Assembly: GCF_014076495.1 (NCBI RefSeq)
Contig: NZ_CP043575.1
Location: 4,402,001 to 4,466,000 of the forward strand
DNA: 64,000 nt
From: Comamonas koreensis
Lineage (GTDB): Bacteria; Pseudomonadota; Gammaproteobacteria; Burkholderiales; Burkholderiaceae_C
Direction: 5' to 3'
Part shown: in pieces, positions 1 through 7,348 of the stretch
How the letters are laid out: each line of letters begins with the position of its first letter
How positions within the stretch are numbered: position 1 is the first letter of the stretch
Notes under the pieces: model-generated
What the model was told of the DNA's origin: nothing
Databases searched by the model: none
The model's input: the letters and a program-made list of their open reading frames with translations, nothing else
Translations under genes and position numbers: made by a program

Positions 1-59
1 CTCACTCGTAGGCGGTGGAATGGACTCCATCCAAGAACCTATGAGAGGCAGCCTCGCTC

Positions 60-365
60 AATTGCTCCCCACTCCCCAGTCCCCCTCCCCTAAAGGGGGA
101 GAGGGGGACGGGGAGCCGGGGGAGTCAAGTGTCAGCCTAGGCAAATGCATCTCTCGCGGATCAGATCTGGAGGCTAGGCATTCTAAGGACCGACCCGGCC
201 TGCAAGATCGAAGCCGAAATGGCGATCAATCAGGCCGCGATAAACCCGAAGTGGTACGGAGAGGTACCAAAGCACAGCACGAGAGGCCTAGCCGCTACCC
301 CCATAGTCCAAACATCTACGATGCTCTACTCGGTAATACCTCCCATAGCCGCATGCCGCAGCGCA
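60..365. repeat. Dispersed hairpin repeat, copy A
   Basis: A C-rich/G-rich inverted repeat with arms at 74-90 and 95-113 is followed by the family core at 248-309. The core holds the shared blocks GAGAGGTACC and CTAGCCGCTACCCCCATAG. After about 40 bp comes a tail with GCATGCCG. The order (hairpin, spacer, core, tail) matches copies B and C. No coding function is visible. The first 520 bases contain no convincing gene. Outer boundaries are approximate. Confidence 0.6.
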
Positions 366-522
366 CGGAGACAATCCATCCGGAATGTCGGAGATCCACA
401 TCCCCAACACTATTCCGCTAGGTCAGTAGATGATCAAATACCAGCCATTACCAAAGATTTACTGGAGACACATCATATACACCTTGATAGGTATCGCACA
501 CAACAACTCAGATATGACAGAG

Positions 523-831
523 TTATTGATTTGGAAAGGTACCATGTATGACCTTGACTTCAAAGGATCCTATAGTGAGTACGTCACCGCTATACAATAC
601 ACAGCGCTTAATCAAAACCCCAGACTTATATACACCTTGCGGGCTACCGCTAGCATCAATCATGAAAATCCCACGCCTGAAGGAGAAAAAGCCATTATCC
701 ACATCAACACTTGGATCATCTAGACAAATTTCACTATTTGGCAAGCGACCAAATGTTGTATAACCTTCATTCAATATAAATGAACGATATACACATCCAT
801 TATTATCAAAAATAATAATTTCAGGAGACAT
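523..831 (-). CDS. Small FHA-domain protein (orphan)
   Basis: The roughly 102-residue product covers most of a forkhead-associated domain: an opening strand, then GYTTFGRLPNSEICLDDPSVD (the GR and LDDPSV signatures), then QGVYKSGVLI and GDVLTIGS strands. FHA domains bind phosphothreonine peptides. The usual SxxH motif is not obvious; the matching stretch reads DVDNGFFSF, so phosphopeptide binding may be weak. I chose ATG at 831; a TTG at 879 would add 16 residues. The gene is AT-rich unlike the core genome, and no kinase or secretion genes lie beside it, so it may be a remnant of a larger protein. Confidence 0.55.
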   Translation of the reverse strand: MSPEIIIFDNNGCVYRSFILNEGYTTFGRLPNSEICLDDPSVDVDNGFFSFRRGIFMIDASGSPQGVYKSGVLIKRCVLYSGDVLTIGSFEVKVIHGTFPNQ

Positions 832-1660
832 AGAAAGTGCGCAATAATATTTCGAAAAATGAAATATTGTTAGTGACAAAAAATTTCATCACCAATTATC
901 AAATTCCACCTTAGTCTCAATCGGTAATTCAAGAAGGTGTTAATCTCATTAATTTATCAATCTTACAGCCCCTAAACTAGCAATATCGCGCTTATGCTTG
1001 ATATCGTAAATATAAATTACATGCAATACATAATCGACTCGAACGTGTTCAAATTTGAAAATTATTACCCCATTAATAACAAGACTAATAGGATCAATTA
1101 AATAAATATGAGAATAGGAAGTAGGAGTAAGCAGCAATTTTAAAGATGGCTTTAACAATATCGCGCATAAGGGATGATTCATAGCCTATTATATTCGCAA
1201 TAAATCCACCTATTAAGTCAAGCAGAAGAACTTAACTGTGAAGCAGGTCTCTTAATCATTAAAAAATTTGTGGCTAATTTCACTCTCGGGAATCTCCGAA
1301 AACGTGAAGATAACGAGCGAAATTTGTAGAAATTTTATAGAAAGCGACGTAGATTAAGGATCACCATCAACGCCGTTTGCAATTGTTTGCAATCTCTTGA
1401 GAGAAGCCCCCGTGGGTGGGCGATAGACCCCCAGGATCTGGGTGTAAGCGAATGCTATTAAATAGTTGAGAATAATTGGTAGAGACAATATCTTCGTCTG
1501 AGAAGCCACGAAATATGCACGGAAGAGATCAAAATAAACTTCTCGACAGAGCACATTTTTGCTTAAGAAGAGCTCTGTATTCAGCACCATTCACAGTCAA
1601 GCGATAGTAGATTGAAGTTCTGATCCAGCAGATGAGCAGCCACCCCGGTCCAAACAGGCA
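832..1660. other. AT-rich stretch without a convincing gene
   Basis: The region has only short open frames, for example 949-1182 and 1354-1590 on the minus strand (77 and 78 codons), which lack clear ribosome sites or a family I recognise. Low GC and broken frames suggest decayed acquired DNA between the FHA gene and repeat copy B. Confidence 0.4.
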
Positions 1661-2012
1661 GCTTACTCGAACCTCCTACCGCCCGATATCTCGCCCGCTC
1701 TCCACCCCTAAAAAGGGTGGGCGGGGGCATCGTGTGGGGTCTACCACGATAGCGCGCAAGCACCCCGGGATGCGAACCAGCTGCAGGACGCGACTCATAG
1801 CTAGGACGCATGCGCCAGTGCAGACCTGGAGTTCAAGCGAGCGAGCCATCAAACTGCGATCGTCCCGAAGTTGCACGGAGAGGTACCGAAGCGCTGCACA
1901 GAAAAACTAGCCGCTACCCCCATAGTCCTAGCACATAAGAAAATTGCCTAGGTATCACGTCGCATGCGGTAGCACTACAGCGATCGGCCAGCATCGGCAA
2001 GCCAATCCCACA
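1655..2012. repeat. Dispersed hairpin repeat, copy B
   Basis: This is the most complete copy. It starts with CGAACCTCCT, then a hairpin at 1692-1728 around CCACCC/GGGTGG, then a spacer with GCTGCAGGAC. Next come GGAGTTCAAGCGAGCGAGCC, the core GAAGTTGCACGGAGAGGTAC at 1867 and ACTAGCCGCTACCCCCATAG to 1928, then a tail with GCCTAGGTATCAC and CGGCCAGCATC. It aligns with copies E and F over most of its length and with D through the core and tail. Confidence 0.65.
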
Positions 2013-2029
2013 TCCCGGAGAAGCAACTC

Positions 2030-2300
2030 CAATCCCATGCCCAATACCCGCGCCCCGCCCGACAGCCCCCTACGGGGGCGTCGTGGCGGGCGGGGCGCAG
2101 GGGTATCGAGCGCAGAACCATGATGGTCTCGGCAATGACAGGCACTCAAATACAGCCCAACGGCGCGTGCATGGGATCCATCGACCCTCGATAGTGCCGA
2201 AGTGGCACAGAGTGGCACCGAAGCGCTGCACAGAAAAACTAGCCGCTCCTCCCATAGTCCGAGCGCCCATGAAACTCAACGAAGCGCCACCTCGTATACA
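2030..2300. repeat. Dispersed hairpin repeat, copy C
   Basis: A near-perfect long hairpin occupies 2050-2098, with outer arms GCGCCCCGCC and GGCGGGGCGC and inner arms GCCCCC and GGGGGC. The family core follows at 2199-2260 (GAAGTGGCACAGAGTGGCAC, then ACTAGCCGCTCCTCCCATAG). It lies only about 300 bp from copy B, like a tandem pair. The hairpin arms are fully complementary although their sequence differs from copies A and B, so structure rather than sequence seems preserved. Confidence 0.65.
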
Positions 2301-2391
2301 GAGACGAATGCCTCCATAAGGCCGAGCAGCGAACGAACAATCAAGAAAATTCATCTCATAGCAGCTGCTGAATGGCACCAAAAGATAATGG

Positions 2392-2682
2392 TCACTCAGC
2401 TCCTGCTATCCGCTGCACAGCCTGATCTACAAGAAGACCAGGAGAAATCGAGAGGCCTTCTGCCAACTTCAAAATCACCCATAGGGTTGGCTGATTCTCC
2501 CCACGCTCAATTCTGCCGACATGGGCACGCTCTAAATTGGATCGAAGCGCCAGATCTTCCTGGGAAACACCCAGAGCCACCCGTGTCTCACGCACCACTT
2601 GACCAAATGCCGCAGCCGACACTGGCTCGAAGCTCTTCGAGCCAAATGGTCGTCCTTTACTGATCTTGCCAACACCTGTCAT
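2392..2682 (-). CDS. XRE-family transcriptional regulator
   Basis: The 96-residue protein is almost entirely one Cro/C1-type helix-turn-helix. FGQVVRETRVALGVSQEDLA forms helices 1-2, and the recognition helix region NLERAHVGRIERGENQPTL is followed by LAEGLSISPGLL. Single-domain XRE proteins usually repress their own and neighbouring promoters in phage, island or restriction contexts. It is transcribed away from the DUF1643 gene, and a perfect 14-bp palindrome lies in the shared promoter region at 2720-2733. The ATG at 2682 is the only sensible start. The partner controlled is inferred from position only. Confidence 0.85.
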   Translation of the reverse strand: MTGVGKISKGRPFGSKSFEPVSAAAFGQVVRETRVALGVSQEDLALRSNLERAHVGRIERGENQPTLWVILKLAEGLSISPGLLVDQAVQRIAGAE

Positions 2683-2704
2683 AGGCGCAGAGGATCAGTT
2701 GTTG

Positions 2705-2733
2705 CGTTATAAAAAGCGACGCATAATTATGCG
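2705..2733 (-). promoter_or_regulatory. Divergent promoter with palindromic operator candidate
   Basis: Positions 2720-2733 read CGCATAATTATGCG, a perfect dyad. Just beside it the minus strand has TATAAC (2705-2710), a plausible -10 for the XRE gene, so the dyad would cover the -35/spacer. This layout suits autorepression by the XRE protein and co-control of the divergent DUF1643 gene. Binding is inferred, not shown. Confidence 0.5.
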
Positions 2734-2787
2734 CAGAACCCAACCAATCGGTATGGATGTCTATGAGACTTGATTGCGAAGCAACCG

Positions 2788-3285
2788 ATGTACAACCTCT
2801 ACCACGCAGACCAAAACGACCAATGGCGCTTCACCCTGGGCACATCAGGCAAACGTCCATTGATCGCTATCGGCCTCAACCCGAGCACAGCAACACAAGA
2901 GAAATCTGACCCCACCGTAGCCAGGGTGCAGAAGGTCGCCGCGCTCAATGGATACGATGGATTCGTGATGCTCAACCTCTACCCCGAGCGAGCCACGGAC
3001 TGGAGCGCTCTGCCCACCCGAGCTGATGCCCAAGCCTATGCGCGCAATCTCGATGAGATGGAAAAATTGATCGCGCAGTACGAGACCCCAACGCTATGGG
3101 CCGCGTGGGGTGAGACTGTGGTGCAGCGCTCGTACTTCCTGCGAGCCCGCGACGAGCTGTATGCGCGGGTCGCAAAGCTCTCACCCCAATGGCGCATGTT
3201 CGGCGAGCCCACCGCCAGCGGCCATCCAAGACACCCCAGCCGCCTCAACTACGACTGGAAGTTCCAACCCTACACGCTGGACTAG
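2788..3285 (+). CDS. DUF1643 family protein
   Basis: The product (about 165 residues from ATG 2788; an in-frame TTG at 2770 would add six) matches the DUF1643 pattern. LIAIGLNPSTATQEKSDPTV gives the conserved NPSTA motif, VMLNLYPERATD follows, and a C-terminal GHPRHPSRLNYD stretch is typical. The biochemical role of the family is not established. These genes are often found in accessory regions and phages. It sits divergently from the XRE regulator and about 270 bp before the integrase, and ends with TAG. Confidence 0.8.
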   Translation: MYNLYHADQNDQWRFTLGTSGKRPLIAIGLNPSTATQEKSDPTVARVQKVAALNGYDGFVMLNLYPERATDWSALPTRADAQAYARNLDEMEKLIAQYETPTLWAAWGETVVQRSYFLRARDELYARVAKLSPQWRMFGEPTASGHPRHPSRLNYDWKFQPYTLD

Positions 3286-3552
3286 GCCCCTACACCGCAG
3301 TCTCGGCCTCGCACTGCAGCCACTTGAAGCGGTTGCATGCCTCGCATGGCTCTAGATCAATCCACTCGTCTCTCGCAAGAAAACTCGCGCAGTGTCATCG
3401 TCCGCATAGGGCTCGGCACGCCCGCGGCTACCCCCTTCCGACCTCTGCCAACGCTGCTGAAAATTTTGTCCATCTACCCATCACAGCACACGAGAAGGAC
3501 AAGAAGGTCATGCCCATTGAGATTGCAAACACCCTATCCGGAGGTGGTACCT

Positions 3553-4848
3553 ATGGCCGCTAAGGAACTAGGAGCCCAGCAGATTGCCAATATCTGGCGG
3601 CGCGGATCGACACATGTCGGAGGCGTGCGCGGCCTGGTGCTGAACGTCACGATGTACGGATCGCGTAGCTGGCTGCTGCGCTACCAGGTGGGCGGCCGCC
3701 GCCGCGACCTGGGTCTGGGGTCCTATCCCTCGGTCACCCTCGCGCAAGCCAGGGACCTGGCACGTGAAGCTCGCCTCAAACTGGCACGCGGTATCGATCC
3801 AGTAGCCGACGCACAGCGCCTGCGTACCCAACTGGCCCAGGAGATGCAGCGAGCCATCACGTTCGCAGACGCTGCTACCAAGTACATCGACGCGCATGAA
3901 AAAGGCTGGAAGAACGTCAAGCATGTCGCGCAGTGGCGTTCATCCCTGGCTACCTACGCCAATCCCGTGCTGGGCAAGGTGCCAGTGGCAGCAGTAGATG
4001 TAGAGATGGTGCTGCGGGTGATCGAGCCCATGTGGACCACCAAGACGGAAACAGCCAATCGCGTGCGGGGCCGGATCGAATCGGTACTGGACTGGGCAGT
4101 GGCCCGCGGCTATCGCAAGGATGCCAACCCGGCGCGCTGGAAGGGACTTCTGGACAAGCTACTACCGGCACCAGCAAAGGTCACCAAGACCGTGCACCAC
4201 CGTGCCATGCCCTATGCCGATCTACCGGCGTTCATGGTGCAGCTGCGAAGCCAAGAAGGCAATGGAGCGCTGGCGTTGCAGTTCCTGATCCTGACGGCAA
4301 CCCGGTCAGGAGAAGTACGGGGAGCAAGGTGGGAGGAAATCGATATTGCCAACCGCGTATGGACGATCCCAGCCGAGCGGATGAAAGCCCATAAGGAGCA
4401 CCGAGTACCCCTGTCGGATGCAGCAATTGAGATCCTCAAGAACCAACGCGAGGTCGTACCTGCATCGTGCCTCTATGTGTTCCCAGGCTACCGGGCAAGT
4501 GCCGATCCAGAGACGGGAGCGCCGCTATCGAACATGACGCTAACTGCAGTCCTCCGCCGCCTGAATGTGGACGCCGTGCCGCATGGATTCCGCTCTACGT
4601 TCCGCGACTGGTGTGCCGAGAAAACGCAGTACGCCAATGAGGTCGCGGAGATGGCCCTCGCACACACCGTCGCGAGCAAGGTGGAAGCCGCGTATCGACG
4701 CGGAGACATGCTGGAAAAGCGCCACGCACTCATGCAGGACTGGGGCAGCTACGCCATGACCGACGGTCATACCCGCGGGCAACCTGCGGCAATAAAGCCT
4801 GCCGCCGCGACTGACAACTCAAACCCAAAAATCAACCAATCCAATTAA
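3553..4848 (+). CDS. Tyrosine recombinase / P4-type integrase
   Basis: The 431-residue integrase starts at ATG 3553, preceded by GGAGGT about eight bases upstream; the longer open frame from 3337 has no such site and an unlikely N-terminus. An N-terminal arm-binding domain (residues 1-95, with GGVRGLVLNVT) is followed by a SAM-like core domain and the catalytic domain. Visible catalytic residues are R251 (TATRSGEVRG), H344 and R347 (HGFRSTF), H371 and nucleophile Y381 (AAYRRGD). The protein appears intact. P4-type integrases usually insert islands at the 3' ends of tRNA genes; the nearest is tRNA-Ser at 6952-7037. The gene begins a same-strand run of small genes reaching 6743. Confidence 0.93.
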   Translation: MAAKELGAQQIANIWRRGSTHVGGVRGLVLNVTMYGSRSWLLRYQVGGRRRDLGLGSYPSVTLAQARDLAREARLKLARGIDPVADAQRLRTQLAQEMQRAITFADAATKYIDAHEKGWKNVKHVAQWRSSLATYANPVLGKVPVAAVDVEMVLRVIEPMWTTKTETANRVRGRIESVLDWAVARGYRKDANPARWKGLLDKLLPAPAKVTKTVHHRAMPYADLPAFMVQLRSQEGNGALALQFLILTATRSGEVRGARWEEIDIANRVWTIPAERMKAHKEHRVPLSDAAIEILKNQREVVPASCLYVFPGYRASADPETGAPLSNMTLTAVLRRLNVDAVPHGFRSTFRDWCAEKTQYANEVAEMALAHTVASKVEAAYRRGDMLEKRHALMQDWGSYAMTDGHTRGQPAAIKPAAATDNSNPKINQSN

Positions 4849-4866
4849 CCAATTAGGAGTTACATC

Positions 4867-5385
4867 ATGGACCAACAACCACTCAGCAAGCTCGCAAGGT
4901 TCAAGGCATGGCATACACGAACCTGGAGCGCAGGATGGATCGGAAAAGCTAAGATCATCGTACTGTGGTACATGGTCATCATGCTCTGCGCAGCCATCTT
5001 GCTAGGCGAGAAAAGAATGCCTACGGATGGAACGCTCGTATCCTCAGATACGGAGGTGGTGACGCGCCAGGTATTGACCACGTCCAATGGAGCCAGAGCT
5101 ATTGCACAGCGGACACTGCACGACGTGTATGACCTCGCTCAGCAAAAGCCACAGCTGCAATCGGTGCGCATGGAGTTCGTCATGTCTAGCGCAGGGGTAA
5201 AAGACCAGTACGGCAATCCCATCAAAGAGGATAAGCCTATGGGTAAGTTCGAATGGAGCGCGGGTGAACTGGCTGAAGCGCGCAAATACAGGGCCTTCCA
5301 CCTGTGGGCTGATGACCGGACTATTACGCTATACGGAGCAATGCTCAAACAGATGCCAAGCGGACACCTGCTGCGGGACTATTGA
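4867..5385 (+). CDS. Hypothetical membrane-anchored protein
   Basis: The 172-residue protein starts at ATG 4867 behind TTAGGAG, only 18 bp after the integrase stop, so the two are probably cotranscribed. A basic N-terminus precedes one transmembrane helix at about residues 28-47 (IIVLWYMVIMLCAAILLG). A soluble domain of about 120 residues follows. I recognise no domain. The N-terminal anchor and lack of a cleavage site suggest a signal-anchor protein facing the periplasm. The next gene, for a secreted Cys-repeat protein, follows by 13 bp or less, suggesting a shared envelope role. Confidence 0.6.
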   Translation: MDQQPLSKLARFKAWHTRTWSAGWIGKAKIIVLWYMVIMLCAAILLGEKRMPTDGTLVSSDTEVVTRQVLTTSNGARAIAQRTLHDVYDLAQQKPQLQSVRMEFVMSSAGVKDQYGNPIKEDKPMGKFEWSAGELAEARKYRAFHLWADDRTITLYGAMLKQMPSGHLLRDY

Positions 5386-5398
5386 CAGGGGTATGGGC

Positions 5399-5698
5399 AT
5401 GACTATCCAAAATATAGCGAGAAGTGCCTTCCTGGCCCTCCCGTGTGCCGCCGCGATACTAGCCATGGGAGAGGTCGTGGCTGCATCCTCAGATTGCTAC
5501 GCGATCAAAGATGGAGACAAACGGGCGTACTGCCTGGCGGTGGTCAAAAGGGACTATGGGTACTGCCATCGCATCAAGAATGGCGACAAGCGCAATCAGT
5601 GCATGGCAGAGGTCAAGGGGATGCGCAGTAACTGCTACGCGATCAAATCGCAAGACAATCGCTCAACCTGCAAGTCCCACATAGAAAATGTTAATTAA
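5399..5698 (+). CDS. Secreted Cys-rich protein with CYAIKxxDxR repeats
   Basis: The 99-residue product (ATG 5399, or 5393 with two more residues) has a signal peptide of about 28 residues ending near GEVVAA. Three tandem units of roughly 20 residues follow: CYAIKDGDKRAYCLA, CHRIKNGDKRNQCMA and CYAIKSQDNRSTCKS. Each carries two cysteines ten residues apart, so three intra-repeat disulphides are likely in the periplasm or outside the cell. I do not know its function. A decayed relative of the first repeat occurs at 20748-20844 in this window. The gene directly follows the membrane-anchored protein. Confidence 0.7.
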   Translation: MTIQNIARSAFLALPCAAAILAMGEVVAASSDCYAIKDGDKRAYCLAVVKRDYGYCHRIKNGDKRNQCMAEVKGMRSNCYAIKSQDNRSTCKSHIENVN

Positions 5699-5794
5699 TT
5701 AAAAATACAACTGGCGATATCAAGTAGGTGAGCAAAAAACCTATAATTAGGAAAAGGCGCTTCAGATTAATTTTACTTCACCGTCAGATAAACC

Positions 5795-6115
5795 ATGATA
5801 CACAAGCTATTAACTAGAGAACAAATTGAGAAAGGATATATTCGATTCTTAGAAAAAAATCCATTAGCCTTAATGAAAGTTAATAATCGAAGTCAGCAGA
5901 TTGAAATTATTCTAGGCAAAAAACTATCGAATATCCAATACATCGAAACCGCCAATATCCTGGTCGAATATGCCGAAACGATTGGAATTGATAGCTTCGA
6001 GTATCTCCTACTATACGCGGTGGAAAGTGTTGAGGAGCGTCAAAAAATCATTCTATTGCGCGATGAATTGACGAAGCACGACTATAGCGTAAATAAATAT
6101 ACTGGTAATGCATAG
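5795..6115 (+). CDS. Hypothetical AT-rich small protein
   Basis: The 106-residue product, rich in Ile, Leu, Glu and Lys, is predicted mainly helical and has no signal peptide or membrane segment. Codon use is much more AT-rich than in core genes, which suggests acquisition. No family recognised. It lies between the Cys-repeat gene and the roadblock-like gene on the same strand. ATG 5795 lacks a strong ribosome site. Confidence 0.5.
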   Translation: MIHKLLTREQIEKGYIRFLEKNPLALMKVNNRSQQIEIILGKKLSNIQYIETANILVEYAETIGIDSFEYLLLYAVESVEERQKIILLRDELTKHDYSVNKYTGNA

Positions 6116-6338
6116 ACTTTCACAAGTACGTGAGCAGATGACAGGAGTGATTGAGTGAATGTCGGCTGCCCTCGTATCGAAACCAAATGCATATAACCTA
6201 TGAAGAATCAAGCACTAACTCCATTGATGGACGCTACGACACCTCACCAGCAATACATTACTGAGCAAAACGAATTGCAAACGAAGGTCATCGACCAGTT
6301 CGAGCAGGATGCAGTCAGTTATGATCGAAGGGTCAGAA

Positions 6339-6743
6339 ATGATCACAAAGATCAGCACACACTCCAGATTGATAGGACTAATTGTGGCAAACCTTACAGA
6401 CAGCTTGAACGAACTGATGACTCTCGAAGGCGCAACTTGCGCAGCAATCGTCGACTACACCAGCGGGATGACCCTGGCCAGCGCTGGCTCAGGCATCGAC
6501 ATGGAACTGGCCGCAGCTGGCAACACCGAAGTCATGCGCGCCAAGGTCAAAACAATGAAGTCGCTCGGCCTCAATGAACAGATTGACGATATCTTGATTA
6601 CATTGGGCAAGCAGTATCACGTCCTGCGCCCCTCACACAAGGTCGATGGCGTGTTCATTTACTACGTACTCGATAAGAGCCGCGCTAACCTCGCACTGGC
6701 TCGCCGCAAAATTAGCGATGTCGAATCGACTATGACCATGTAA
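6339..6743 (+). CDS. Roadblock/LC7-like protein
   Basis: The protein (134 residues from ATG 6339, which has GAAGGG eight bases upstream; ATG 6309 adds ten) follows the roadblock/LC7 profile. Helix LNELMTLEGATCAAIVDYTS is followed by GMTLASAG, a helix, then DDILITLGKQYHVLRP and FIYYVLDKSRANLALARRK. Bacterial members (MglB-like) often work with small Ras-like GTPases, but none is encoded nearby. Upstream, 6200-6305 is open in another frame and begins MKNQALTPLMDATTP, so a short gene or an old frameshifted N-terminus may be present. Confidence 0.65.
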   Translation: MITKISTHSRLIGLIVANLTDSLNELMTLEGATCAAIVDYTSGMTLASAGSGIDMELAAAGNTEVMRAKVKTMKSLGLNEQIDDILITLGKQYHVLRPSHKVDGVFIYYVLDKSRANLALARRKISDVESTMTM

Positions 6744-6910
6744 TCGTAAAGAATGCAGGATAAGCCGAAAGATAGACGGCACCCAAAACATCGGGTGCTA
6801 TATTAAATACAGCGATATCCGGATATGCTATAAGCAAGGACGCTGCAAATACTCCCAGTGATACTCCCATATGCCCAGGATCACAGTAGGTAACCTGGAA
6901 GGTAGAAATG

Positions 6911-6933
6911 CAAAACGGGCCACATGGGCCCGT
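6911..6933 (-). terminator. Terminator after tRNA-Ser
   Basis: On the minus strand, ACGGGCC and GGCCCGT form a 7-bp GC-rich stem with a 5-base loop (6915-6933), followed by a short T run (6912-6915). It lies about 20 bases beyond the tRNA-Ser 3' end. Confidence 0.65.
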
Positions 6934-6951
6934 ATTTCATAAATTCTTAAC

Positions 6952-7037
6952 TAGGAGGGAGGGATTCGAACCCTCGGTACGTTTGCACGTACGCCTGATT
7001 TCGAGTCAGGTACATTCGACCACTCTGCCACCTCTCC
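6952..7037 (-). tRNA. tRNA-Ser(CGA) with mispaired acceptor stem
   Basis: The minus strand folds as a class II tRNA: 5' GGAGAGG, a D arm, anticodon arm CCTGA-CTCGAAA-TCAGG (anticodon CGA), a 6-bp variable arm (GTACGT/ACGTAC) and T arm GAGGG-TTCGAAT-CCCTC. The 3' acceptor strand reads CCTCCTA, not the CCTCTCC needed to pair with GGAGAGG, leaving positions 1:72 and 3:70 mismatched and 2:71 a wobble. No CCA is encoded. The altered 3' end is what recombination at a tRNA attachment site could leave, and an integrase lies at 3553. It may be functional with a weak stem or a tRNA pseudogene. Confidence 0.75.
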
Positions 7038-7348
7038 GCAGCGCCGAAGCTTCAATTGTAGCAGGCAATTTGAGGGTCTCGGGAAGAAACGCAGATTTCT
7101 TGGAAATTGTGATGTGCAGGAGGGTGGTGATTGAGCGGGGTGAGCACCTCGCCTGCTACGGACGGACCAACCTGGAACAGCGGGCAAGGGGGGCCATGGC
7201 GGCTGGTGACGGGCAAGCACTGCGAAGATGCTCTCCGGTGCCTGCGTCTCTGTAGCTACTACCCTGGCTAGACCAGGGATGGGTGAGTTGAAGGGGTGGA
7301 GCTGACGAGTACCGCCTGGGGCAACGAGCAGTCTCCACCCTCAACAGG
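7038..7348. other. Intergenic, no gene seen
   Basis: Between tRNA-Ser and the surface-protein gene I see no credible coding region. An inverted repeat CCTGG...CCAGG near 7263-7278 lacks a T run and is only a weak terminator candidate for the surface-protein gene. Confidence 0.4.

Noticed and set aside
3337..3552. Longer integrase starting at 3337
   Set aside because: The extra 72 residues lack integrase similarity, and a clear Shine-Dalgarno stands before ATG 3553.
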